IMG/VR virus record: IMGVR_UViG_3300025082_000087
Span: 1 to 21,672 of that record
Direction: 5' to 3' (one strand)
Length of the DNA stretch: 21,672 bases
DNA from: a virus
Positions 7,191-12,218 of the stretch are shown piece by piece. The notes under the pieces were generated by a model that did not search any database, was not told the origin of the DNA, and saw only the letters and a list, made by a program, of their open reading frames with translations. The translations under genes and the position numbers were made by a program. The first letter of the stretch is position 1. Each line of letters opens with the position of its first letter.

Positions 7191-7242
7191 GGTTCTCCTC
7201 CTTAGATAACCGGATGTGCTGCGTGCGTCACCTGGGTGGTCG

Positions 7243-7380
7243 TCATGTGCAGACGACCCCCGGCTGGCTACAGATGTGCTCCAACTCCAAGCCGCCGGCA
7301 TACCCGTAGGCAGCGACCGCCAGCAAGGACAAGAGCAGTCCACGCCAGTGCAGGATGACCCACAGGATGGGTCTATACAT
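7243..7380 (-). CDS. Small membrane protein, 45 aa
   Basis: ATG at 7380 with GAGGAG seven bases upstream, within the same ACGAGGAGA leader used by the rest of the operon; stop TGA at 7243-7245. The sequence begins M-Y-R-P-I-L-W-V-I-L-H-W-R and continues with a strongly hydrophobic stretch (G-L-L-L-S-L-L-A-V-A-A-Y-G-Y-A). It ends with two cysteines (C37, C44) that would be outside if the N-terminus is inside. Most likely a single-span membrane protein; function unknown. A 14-codon frame (7202-7246) overlaps its stop as ATGA and leads into the 92-aa gene. Confidence 0.62.
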   Translation of the reverse strand: MYRPILWVILHWRGLLLSLLAVAAYGYAGGLELEHICSQPGVVCT

Positions 7381-7395
7381 AGTGTTTCTCCTCGT

Positions 7396-7435
7396 GGGGA
7401 AGGGCCCCGGCCGAAGCCGGGACCCCCATTTCCCC
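7396..7435 (-). ncRNA. Long GC-rich hairpin immediately upstream of a ribosome-binding site
   Basis: On the minus strand GGGGAA/TTCCCC (7435-7430 with 7401-7396) encloses a 10-bp stem (7425-7416 with 7411-7402, one G-U pair) capped by a UUCG tetraloop. A four-base bulge interrupts one side. It ends four bases before the GAGGAG of the 45-aa gene and has no T tract, so it is not a terminator. A 5' stabiliser or translation-control hairpin is likely. Confidence 0.6.
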
Positions 7436-7444
7436 TATGTAGTT

Positions 7445-7554
7445 GTATTGCTGTCCCCACCTGATGGTGGGGATCGTGGAGCAGCCGGGAGTCGAACCCG
7501 GGTGCCAGAGGGTCCGCATGCGGCGATTACTCTGGTCGATACCTTTCCTGCCCC
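7445..7554 (-). ncRNA. tRNA-like intergenic RNA element, copy 1 (long form)
   Basis: GGGGCAG (7554-7548) pairs with CTGCTCC (7484-7478), like a 7-bp acceptor stem. Directly before the 3' strand sits a perfect T-arm, CCGGG-TTCGACT-CCCGG (7501-7485). Between them lies a 45-base insert with a CCAGAG/CTCTGG hairpin but no convincing anticodon arm. After the stem come ACGAT, a 7-bp hairpin with loop ATCA (7472-7455) and ACAGCAATAC, all shared with copies 2-4. It is not a functional tRNA as far as I can see; it is a structural relative or mimic. Confidence 0.6.
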
Positions 7555-7595
7555 GGGTCCCGGACCGCCGGAGGGAGACGGCCCGGGAGGGGGTG

Positions 7596-7748
7596 CTAGC
7601 CCAATGCCTCAATCAAGGCGTGGTTTGCCTCGTAGTCGGACGGGTTGGCATGGCCCAGCAGTTCCTGCAAGGCGGCCAACTCGTCGTCGTCCAAGGTGAT
7701 GATGTGGGCCTCTTGGTCACCTGTTCTGTGCCAGTCGACGTCAGCCAT
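7596..7748 (-). CDS. Hypothetical acidic protein, 50 aa
   Basis: ATG at 7748 (or the adjacent ATG at 7751, adding one residue) overlaps the end of the upstream gene by eight bases; stop TAG at 7596-7598. The composition is strongly acidic, with a helix-like D-D-D-E-L-A-A-L-Q-E-L-L-G in the middle and Y-E-A-N-H-A-L-I-E-A-L at the end. It is a small helical protein, with function unknown. This is one of the few gene junctions in the operon without an RNA element, so it is probably translated by coupling. Confidence 0.6.
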   Translation of the reverse strand: MADVDWHRTGDQEAHIITLDDDELAALQELLGHANPSDYEANHALIEALG

Positions 7749-8190
7749 CATCGTCACCCTTGCCGACGGCTTCGATGACCGATTCGGCCAACCGGCAGCC
7801 GATCATGTAGATAGCCGCCGTGGCGTTATCGGTCATGTCGGCCTCAGGCCCGCCCAACTCGGTGAGGTCCACGTTCCATGCGTACAGGTCGTGGAACGTG
7901 TCCCACTGCTCGTGCGTCGGGACCGGGATGCACGCATCGGCTGCGGCATGGGCCTGATCGGAGCGTTCGCCGTCTGGTTCGGATTCGATCCGCTCCAGAA
8001 CGTCGGTGACGACACCGGTCAGGTAGTCCGCTCCGGCGTTAGCCAGAAGGACGACGTTCCCGGTAGCGACCGTGTCGCCGTCCCTGTCTGTGTACACCGC
8101 TTCGACGTGTTGCTGCCGGAGCGACGTGTGGGCCTCGTTGGCGCAGCGCATCGCTGTCCATGTGGACGGGTGTTCTTTCGTGATGTTCAT
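7741..8190 (-). CDS. Hypothetical protein, 149 aa
   Basis: ATG at 8190 with the operon's ACGAGGAGAG leader six bases away. It is acidic, with a beta-like start (V-E-A-V-Y-T-D-R-D-G-D-T-V-A-T-G-N-V-V) and helical segments later, ending in G-K-G-D-D-D-G. It looks like a soluble cytoplasmic protein. No motif recognised. Its mRNA would begin after tRNA-like copy 2. Confidence 0.66.
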   Translation of the reverse strand: MNITKEHPSTWTAMRCANEAHTSLRQQHVEAVYTDRDGDTVATGNVVLLANAGADYLTGVVTDVLERIESEPDGERSDQAHAAADACIPVPTHEQWDTFHDLYAWNVDLTELGGPEADMTDNATAAIYMIGCRLAESVIEAVGKGDDDG

Positions 8191-8205
8191 GTTGCTCTCC
8201 TCGTT

Positions 8206-8280
8206 GGTATTGCTGTCCAGAGCGGATGCTCTGGATCGTCCCAGCCCGGGGCTCGCACCCGGGTGCCTGCTGGTCTGGGG
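8206..8280 (-). ncRNA. tRNA-like intergenic RNA element, copy 2
   Basis: CCCAG (8279-8275) pairs with CTGGG (8244-8240). Directly before the 3' strand is CCCGGG-TGCGAGC-CCCGGG (8263-8245), a 7-base-loop hairpin with T54, C56 and A58 in T-loop positions. Then come ACGAT (8239-8235), hairpin CCAGAGC-ATCC-GCTCTGG (8234-8217) and ACAGCAATACC. The stem sequences differ from copies 3 and 4 but the pairing is kept. Confidence 0.6.
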
Positions 8281-8286
8281 TGGGGG

Positions 8287-8805
8287 TCAGGCGTAGTGCT
8301 GACCTCCAACGGTCTGGTCGAAGCCGACGATCCGCTCTGCGGTGGCGTAAGCCGTGAAGGCCGCCCCGGGACGGTTAGCGCCATGGTCCTCGATCCACTT
8401 GGTCGCAGCATCGTTCGCCTGCTCGGCGTGCTCGTCCCAGTACGGGCTGTCCGGGATCTCGAAGACCGCCACCAGATCGCAGCGGATCCAGGTCCAGCCG
8501 CCCTCCTCAGGTCCGCCGCCCCCATGGGAGGTGGCGTACACGGAGACGACTTTGGCGTTGGCGTAGAGGAACTGGTGGACTTCCACCGGTTCGGCGAATG
8601 CCCATTTGCAGTACTCGCCGTCGATGTGGTGGTCAGGATTGGAAACCACCTCGATCACCGGGATGTAGCAGCCGGTCGCCCGTAGTGGCAGGAGTTGCTC
8701 AGGTAGCACCGGCAGGAAGTGGTCCTCGTCGGCCCTGAACCAACGGCCTGCCCGGACCACGGCCTCGATGAGGTCATGGTTGGTCTTGAAGTTTTCGTTG
8801 ATCAT
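8287..8805 (-). CDS. Hypothetical protein, 172 aa
   Basis: ATG at 8805 with GAGGAGAG seven bases upstream. It is a soluble mixed alpha/beta protein, with R-W-F-R-A-D-E-D-H-F, C-Y-I-P-V-I-E-V-V, W-T-W-I-R-C-D-L-V-A-V-F-E-I and a helical C-terminal third around E-H-A-E-Q-A-N-D-A-A-T-K-W-I. A Gly run (H-G-G-G-G-P-E-E-G-G) forms a loop. No family recognised. It ends six bases before tRNA-like copy 2. Confidence 0.66.
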   Translation of the reverse strand: MINENFKTNHDLIEAVVRAGRWFRADEDHFLPVLPEQLLPLRATGCYIPVIEVVSNPDHHIDGEYCKWAFAEPVEVHQFLYANAKVVSVYATSHGGGGPEEGGWTWIRCDLVAVFEIPDSPYWDEHAEQANDAATKWIEDHGANRPGAAFTAYATAERIVGFDQTVGGQHYA

Positions 8806-8820
8806 TGTTCTCTCCTCGTT

Positions 8821-8902
8821 GGTATTACTGTCCCCACCTGATGGTGGGAATCGTCCCCTGCCCCGTCTCGCTCGGGGTGCTCGGCCAATGCCGAGTCAGG
8901 GG
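8821..8902 (-). ncRNA. tRNA-like intergenic RNA element, copy 3
   Basis: CCCCTG (8902-8897) pairs with CAGGGG (8860-8855). Inside are CTCGGC-ATTG-GCCGAG and, abutting the 3' strand, CCCCG-AGCGAGA-CGGGG, the T-arm equivalent. ACGAT (8854-8850), a hairpin with loop ATCA (about 8849-8832) and ACAGTAATACC follow. Its first 53 bases are identical to copy 4, while the last hairpin matches copy 1 instead. It starts six bases after the stop of the upstream gene. Confidence 0.62.
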
Positions 8903-8908
8903 TGAGGA

Positions 8909-9364
8909 CTAGTCCTCAGTGAGGAAGTGCCGGAACACGTTCCCCAGTTCGGTTGCGTCGACACTCCAGATGGTCTGGTACCAGTCGGTGTCGGCGACGC
9001 CGACCCGGGCTTCGGGCCGGACGGTCAAACGGAACCCGTCGACCTGCTGATCGACAAGGGCCACGTCTTCGGCGTCACCGGACTTCTTGTACCGCTCATC
9101 CCAGTCAGCCAGTTCCACGAGCCGGAGGGCCGCAGGGAGACTGACGAGCGATGAGCAGAGCAAGACGTCCGAGTCGTCATAGACCCGGACGACGGCGGAG
9201 CCACGGCCAGAGACACTGACCGTCCCGATGACGTTGGGCATCCACATGGAGGTCCCCAACTTCTTGTCCAGTACCTCGACAAACACGTCGATGGTCCGGG
9301 CCATCTTGTCGATGAATGTCTGGGTGCCGTCGGCCCAGTTATCTACGGCGGATGTTGCATTCAT
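8909..9364 (-). CDS. Hypothetical protein, 151 aa
   Basis: ATG at 9364 with GAGGAGAG six bases upstream. A helical N-terminus (F-I-D-K-M-A-R-T-I-D-V-F-V-E-V-L) is followed by a strand-rich middle (V-I-G-T-V-S-V-S-G-R-G-S-A-V-V-R-V-Y) and a C-terminus with W-Y-Q-T-I-W-S-V. It has an acidic, soluble appearance. No family recognised. Confidence 0.66.
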   Translation of the reverse strand: MNATSAVDNWADGTQTFIDKMARTIDVFVEVLDKKLGTSMWMPNVIGTVSVSGRGSAVVRVYDDSDVLLCSSLVSLPAALRLVELADWDERYKKSGDAEDVALVDQQVDGFRLTVRPEARVGVADTDWYQTIWSVDATELGNVFRHFLTED

Positions 9365-9379
9365 TGCTCTCTCCTCGTT

Positions 9380-9461
9380 GGTATTGCTGCCACGGGCTGG
9401 TGCCCGTGATCGTCCCCTGCCCCGTCTCGCTCGGGGTGCTCGGCCAATGCCGAGTCAGGGG
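9380..9461 (-). ncRNA. tRNA-like intergenic RNA element, copy 4
   Basis: CCCCTG (9461-9456) pairs with CAGGGG (9419-9414), with the same two inner hairpins as copy 3. ACGAT (9413-9409) is followed by CACGGGC-ACCA-GCCCGTG (9408-9391), a different sequence from copy 3 that keeps a 7-bp stem and 4-base loop. It ends GCAGCAATACC and leads to the GAGGAGAG leader. Confidence 0.62.
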
Positions 9462-9466
9462 TCGCC

Positions 9467-9688
9467 TCATACGAGGCCAGCGTCGATGTCAGCCCGGTAC
9501 CCGTCATCGTCTCGGGTCAACTCGTTGAAGTCGCCACATACGTCGGCTGCCTCAAACACTTCACGACGCTTCTCGTACTCGTCGGAATCGATCTCGAATC
9601 CGAACTCTGCACGCTCGTCCTCGCCGTGGCCTTGGCAGAAGTCGATGACATCGCCGCAGTAACCACAACGACTAATGATCTCATTCAT
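9467..9688 (-). CDS. Small acidic zinc-ribbon-like protein, 73 aa
   Basis: ATG at 9688 with GAGGAGAG six bases upstream. The N-terminus reads R-C-G-Y-C-G-D-V-I-D-F-C-Q-G-H-G, a C-x-x-C...C-x-x-H pattern able to bind one zinc. The rest is very acidic (D-S-D-E-Y-E-K-R-R-E-V-F-E-A-A). It may be a nucleic-acid mimic or protein-interaction factor; function unknown. Confidence 0.64.
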   Translation of the reverse strand: MNEIISRCGYCGDVIDFCQGHGEDERAEFGFEIDSDEYEKRREVFEAADVCGDFNELTRDDDGYRADIDAGLV

Positions 9689-9715
9689 GGTTCTCTCCTC
9701 GTTGGTTGGTTGTGC

Positions 9716-9778
9716 CCAGTCTCATCAGGACGGGTAGGGCAGTTCCCGTCGACCCCCCTGGAGGGGGGTTTCGACTAG
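9716..9778 (-). ncRNA. Type II hammerhead ribozyme, copy 5
   Basis: Core CTGATGA is at 9728-9722 and GAAA at 9772-9769. Helix III is A-CCCCCC/GGGGGG-U (9769-9763 with 9758-9752, loop TCCA). The GUC triplet ends at 9751, so the predicted cut is between 9751 and 9750. Helix I is GACGGG/CCCGTC (9750-9745 with 9734-9729, ten-base loop). Helix II is six pairs (9721-9716 with 9773-9778, one G-U) and includes the TAG stop of the upstream gene (9777-9775). All invariant hammerhead bases are present. Confidence 0.88.
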
Positions 9779-10215
9779 CCGTAAATGACCTCGCCGAAAA
9801 TGGCTGCCTGCACGATCATGTCGGCAGTACCGGCGTCCAGCATGTCCTCGAAGTCGGCGAACATGGTGAACCCGGAGGCCACCACAGTCGACAATGCGTA
9901 AGACAGTCTGGCGTGCTCGGACCGGGGGTGAATGCGGTGCTCTTCCCGGTACTCGTCAGTCTCACCGGCGAGTTCCTTCATGCCCCGCTGGATGGTCTCA
10001 CGATCGACCCGGTGGCCGATGCTGTCGTTGACGTCGCCGACCCCATACCGGTCGACGTACTCCTCCCAAGGGAGGTCGGCGGTGGCAACGAGGGTGGCGT
10101 ACCAGCCCTCATGGCCGACGGAAGGCCGGTACTCGGCGACCTGCGCCCAGTACTGGACCCCACCTTCGATAGCGGTCGTAAACACGTCATATTCAATATC
10201 AGTGTTCCTGTTCAT
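9775..10215 (-). CDS. Hypothetical protein, 146 aa
   Basis: ATG at 10215 with GAGGAGAG six bases upstream. It has strands near the N-terminus (Y-D-V-F-T-T-A-I and Y-W-A-Q-V-A-E-Y), W-Y-A-T-L-V-A-T-A and a helical C-terminal half (E-T-I-Q-R-G-M-K-E-L-A-G-E-T). The organisation resembles small early proteins of actinophages, but no function is assigned. Its TAG stop lies inside helix II of the hammerhead at 9716-9778, so terminating ribosomes would cover that helix. Confidence 0.68.
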   Translation of the reverse strand: MNRNTDIEYDVFTTAIEGGVQYWAQVAEYRPSVGHEGWYATLVATADLPWEEYVDRYGVGDVNDSIGHRVDRETIQRGMKELAGETDEYREEHRIHPRSEHARLSYALSTVVASGFTMFADFEDMLDAGTADMIVQAAIFGEVIYG

Positions 10216-10242
10216 GGTTCTCTCCTCGTTGGTTGTTGGGTT

Positions 10243-10299
10243 GTCTCTTCAGCACCCGGGAACCCATCCCAGATGGACCGCCCAGAGGGCGGTTTCGAC
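10243..10299 (-). ncRNA. Type II hammerhead ribozyme, copy 4
   Basis: Core CTGAAGA (10252-10246) has A at the variable position 7; GAAA is at 10296-10293. Helix III is A-CCGCCC/GGGCGG-U with loop TCT. The predicted cut is between 10276 and 10275, after C17. Helix I is CATCTGGG/CCCGGGTG (10275-10268 with 10260-10253), eight pairs including two G-U, with loop ATGGGTT. Helix II is three pairs, GAC/GTC (10245-10243 with 10297-10299). Confidence 0.82.
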
Positions 10300-10303
10300 T
10301 TGA

Positions 10304-10651
10304 TCAGCCGCTGCCGGAGCACCACTTGCCCGTCGTCTTGTTGTAGATCGCCCCGGCGGTGGGGTGATCCTTCGACGTGCAGACGGCGTGAAACATGCAC
10401 CCCAGAGGGCCTTCGACGTCGTTGCCGACGGGGTGACCCCAAGCCTTGTCAAACTCGAGGCTCGCCGTAAGTCGCTCGATCAGGGCCCGGCGGACGTCAG
10501 CCCACTCGGACACCGAAATGTCATGCTCTCCGGCATTGACGGTCACCTCATCGAGGTACCCATGGATGACGTCCACCAGTTCCTCTGCGACGGCGTCCAC
10601 GCCCTCGTCAGTGCCGAGATCGGTCTCGTGCAAAATGTTGTAGTTCGGCAT
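10304..10651 (-). CDS. Hypothetical protein, 115 aa
   Basis: ATG at 10651, with GAGGAG upstream in the usual leader. The frame continues upstream through the ribozyme, but that part is not coding in the sister genes. It is an acidic helical protein in the first two thirds (V-D-A-V-A-E-E-L-V-D-V-I-H-G-Y-L), with C-M-F-H-A-V-C and K-W-C-S-G-S-G near the end, possibly a Cys cluster. No family recognised. Confidence 0.66.
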   Translation of the reverse strand: MPNYNILHETDLGTDEGVDAVAEELVDVIHGYLDEVTVNAGEHDISVSEWADVRRALIERLTASLEFDKAWGHPVGNDVEGPLGCMFHAVCTSKDHPTAGAIYNKTTGKWCSGSG

Positions 10652-10676
10652 ATCTGTCTCTCCTCGTTGTTGGTTG

Positions 10677-10741
10677 GCTTGTCTCATCAGTGGGTGGGTA
10701 GCCATCCCATCCCAGACCCCCCGGAGGGGGTTTCGACTAGC
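10677..10741 (-). ncRNA. Type II hammerhead ribozyme, copy 3
   Basis: Core CTGATGA is at 10690-10684 and GAAA at 10734-10731. Helix III is A-CCCCC/GGGGG-U with a four-base loop. The cut is predicted between 10715 and 10714. Helix I is TGGG/CCCA, a bulged A, then TGGG/CCCA, with loop ATGGCTA (10714-10691). Helix II is GAC/GTC, an A-A mismatch, then AGC/GCT (10683-10677 with 10735-10741). Confidence 0.87.
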
Positions 10742-10743
10742 GG

Positions 10744-11226
10744 TCAGAAACGCTCGTCAGGGTCACAACGCTCGACCTTGACCAACTCATCGATGACCGC
10801 CCGGACCGTGTCCTCGTGGATCGTCCGGCAGTCCATGGTCGGGCTGTAGAACGACGGCACTAGGTAGACCCAGTAGCCCTCGTCGCCATCGTCCGGGTCG
10901 CTGGTCGAACCGACCCGAGGGTCGGCCTGAACCTGCGCCCAGGTCCGAGGCTTCGTGGTCGGCACCTGAATGGTGACGCAGCCGTCGCAGACCCGCCACT
11001 CAGTCTGGTAACCCTCAGGGTCGACGGTGACCTCGACGATGTCCTCGTCGAACGGAATGTCCTCGCCGCACCGGTCACACTCAAAGACCGATCCCAAGCA
11101 CTCGATGCACTTGAACCCGTCGGCGAATGGGAGCCGATTGACCCACCGGCCGAAACCGGGTGCCGTCTCCTCGCCACACTCGACACACGGTTCTATTCTG
11201 TCGCTGGTTGTTGTGTTCTCGCTCAT
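10744..11226 (-). CDS. Protein with four CxxC motifs, probable double zinc ribbon, 160 aa
   Basis: The ATG at 11226 has GAGGAGAG six bases upstream; the frame is open further up through the ribozyme but is not coding there. Four C-x-x-C pairs lie in the first 85 residues: C-V-E-C-G, C-I-E-C-L, C-D-R-C-G and C-D-G-C-V. This is enough for two zinc ions. The remainder is acidic, with a Y-W-V-Y-L-V-P-S-F-Y strand and a C-terminal helix (V-R-A-V-I-D-E-L-V-K-V). A nucleic-acid or protein adaptor role is likely. Exact function unknown. Confidence 0.72.
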   Translation of the reverse strand: MSENTTTSDRIEPCVECGEETAPGFGRWVNRLPFADGFKCIECLGSVFECDRCGEDIPFDEDIVEVTVDPEGYQTEWRVCDGCVTIQVPTTKPRTWAQVQADPRVGSTSDPDDGDEGYWVYLVPSFYSPTMDCRTIHEDTVRAVIDELVKVERCDPDERF

Positions 11227-11247
11227 GGTTCTCTCCTCGTTTGGGCC

Positions 11248-11304
11248 TGCCTCATCAGGGCGGGGACGGCCAGTCCCCCACCGACCCCCGAAGGGGTTTC
11301 GGCA
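11248..11304 (-). ncRNA. Type II hammerhead ribozyme, copy 2, with covarying helix II
   Basis: Core CTGATGA is at 11258-11252 and GAAA at 11300-11297. Helix III is A-CCCC/GGGG-U capped by a UUCG tetraloop. The cut is predicted between 11283 and 11282. Helix I is GGTGGGG/CCCCGCC (11282-11276 with 11265-11259, one G-U). Helix II is GGCA/TGCC (11251-11248 with 11301-11304), where the other type II copies have GAC/GTC, so the second base pair has changed on both sides. Confidence 0.88.
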
Positions 11305-11305
11305 T

Positions 11306-11602
11306 TCAGAATCCAAACTCCTGCTTGGCCTGAGCCATCAGTGCTGCGGCCTCCAACTCGGCCTCGTCGACAGCGATCAGGATGTTGTCCGCATCCCACA
11401 CGTCGCCGACCTGACAGCCGTCAAAGTCACCGACCTTCGCACCTTCGGCATTGCCATCGAAGTCGACTAGGAAGTCGACCCACGACTGGGTGACGTAAGC
11501 CACCAGCCAGAGCGTGTTGTTCTCGTCCAGCCCGTAGGTGTTGCCACCGGCGAAGGAATCGTAATGCTTCGGCTTGATCTTCCAGTTCGGTTCGGTCTTC
11601 AT
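11306..11602 (-). CDS. Hypothetical protein, 98 aa
   Basis: ATG at 11602 with GAGGAGAG six bases upstream. It starts with a short basic segment (K-I-K-P-K-H-Y), then strand-like L-W-L-V-A-Y-V-T-Q-S-W-V-D-F-L-V-D-F and V-G-D-V-W, and ends in a helix E-A-E-L-E-A-A-A-L-M-A-Q-A-K. Small, soluble and acidic. No family recognised. Confidence 0.66.
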   Translation of the reverse strand: MKTEPNWKIKPKHYDSFAGGNTYGLDENNTLWLVAYVTQSWVDFLVDFDGNAEGAKVGDFDGCQVGDVWDADNILIAVDEAELEAAALMAQAKQEFGF

Positions 11603-11632
11603 GGTTCTCTCCTCGTTGTTGTTGATTGCCCT

Positions 11633-11686
11633 GTCTCATCAGTGGCAGGTGGGCAGTCCTGCCAGACCCCCGGAGGGGGTTTCGAC
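11633..11686 (-). ncRNA. Type II hammerhead ribozyme, copy 1
   Basis: Core CTGATGA is at 11642-11636 and GAAA at 11683-11680. Helix III is A-CCCCC/GGGGG-U with loop TCC. The cut is predicted between 11665 and 11664. Helix I is TGGCAGG/CCTGCCA (11664-11658 with 11649-11643), seven perfect pairs with an eight-base loop. Helix II is GAC/GTC (11635-11633 with 11684-11686). Confidence 0.87.
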
Positions 11687-11690
11687 TTGC

Positions 11691-11945
11691 TCAACCGGCG
11701 TGTCGGCTCGGGGCCGACGAAGCCGGTGCGTCCGGGTGGAAGCCGATGATCTCGCAGGCGTAATGGATCGTCGCCAGCCGGACCACGTCGTCGAAGTCGA
11801 CACCGTCTTGAGCGGCAAGGTGCCGCAGGTCGGTGACGAAGTCGACTATCGCCGTCTTCGGGTCCTCGTCGTAGCCGTCGTTGGCTTCGGCGTGCTCCCG
11901 GACGAACCAGTTGACTCGCTTGGCCTTCTGTAGGTCGCACTTCAT
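11691..11945 (-). CDS. Hypothetical protein, 84 aa, first gene of the accessory operon
   Basis: ATG at 11945. Its Shine-Dalgarno GAGGAG (11957-11952) is wholly inside helix III of the leader hammerhead. The protein is largely helical (A-K-R-V-N-W-F-V-R-E-H-A, then A-I-V-D-F-V-T-D-L-R-H-L-A-A and D-V-V-R-L-A-T-I-H-Y-A), with a small Ala/Pro/Ser-rich tail. No family recognised. Confidence 0.66.
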   Translation of the reverse strand: MKCDLQKAKRVNWFVREHAEANDGYDEDPKTAIVDFVTDLRHLAAQDGVDFDDVVRLATIHYACEIIGFHPDAPASSAPSRHAG

Positions 11946-11951
11946 GGTTCT

Positions 11952-12011
11952 CTCCTCGTTTCGACCTTGACTGAGGTCTCATCAGGGCCGCTGGCAGCGA
12001 CCGACGAGGAG
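11952..12011 (-). ncRNA. Type III hammerhead ribozyme in the operon leader, masking the first Shine-Dalgarno
   Basis: Core CTGATGA is at 11985-11979. Helix II is GACC/GGTC (11978-11975 with 11966-11963, eight-base loop). GAAA is at 11962-11959. Helix III is CTCCTCGT/ACGAGGAG (12011-12004 with 11959-11952), eight perfect pairs. The GUC triplet ends at 12003, with the cut predicted before 12002. Helix I is GGTCGC/GCGGCC (12002-11997 with 11991-11986, loop TGCCA). The permutation differs from the other five because the open end is helix III. Confidence 0.9.
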
Positions 12012-12015
12012 GAGA

Positions 12016-12218
12016 TGTGCCAGCCATGCCCCGGGGCTCCACCTCGTTAGAAGCGGCTGGCCCGGGAGGACCTAGACGGCCGGGGAAAGCACACCGTGGC
12101 CCCTGCCGAAACTCACCATGTGGTCTGGTGCTGACCTGCCGGGCCCGCCTCACCCCTTGGGGCTGGCTAGGAGTTGCGCCCTCTGCTGGGCGGGTCTCCC
12201 CCGGTCGAACCGAAGCGG
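12016..12218 (-). other. Long untranslated leader of the accessory operon
   Basis: About 200 bases between the candidate promoter and the type III hammerhead contain no convincing gene. Short GC-rich hairpins are visible (for example CCCCAAGGGG), but nothing I can name. If the ribozyme cuts, this leader is removed from the mRNA. Confidence 0.5.

Noticed and set aside
7478-7554. Annotating a functional tRNA
   Set aside because: Acceptor and T-arm fit, but no D-arm or 7-base anticodon loop can be drawn and the 3' end is not CCA-like.
9751-9768. C-run/G-run hairpins after each gene as ordinary intrinsic terminators
   Set aside because: No T tract follows, and each is flanked exactly by GAAA and UC as hammerhead helix III.
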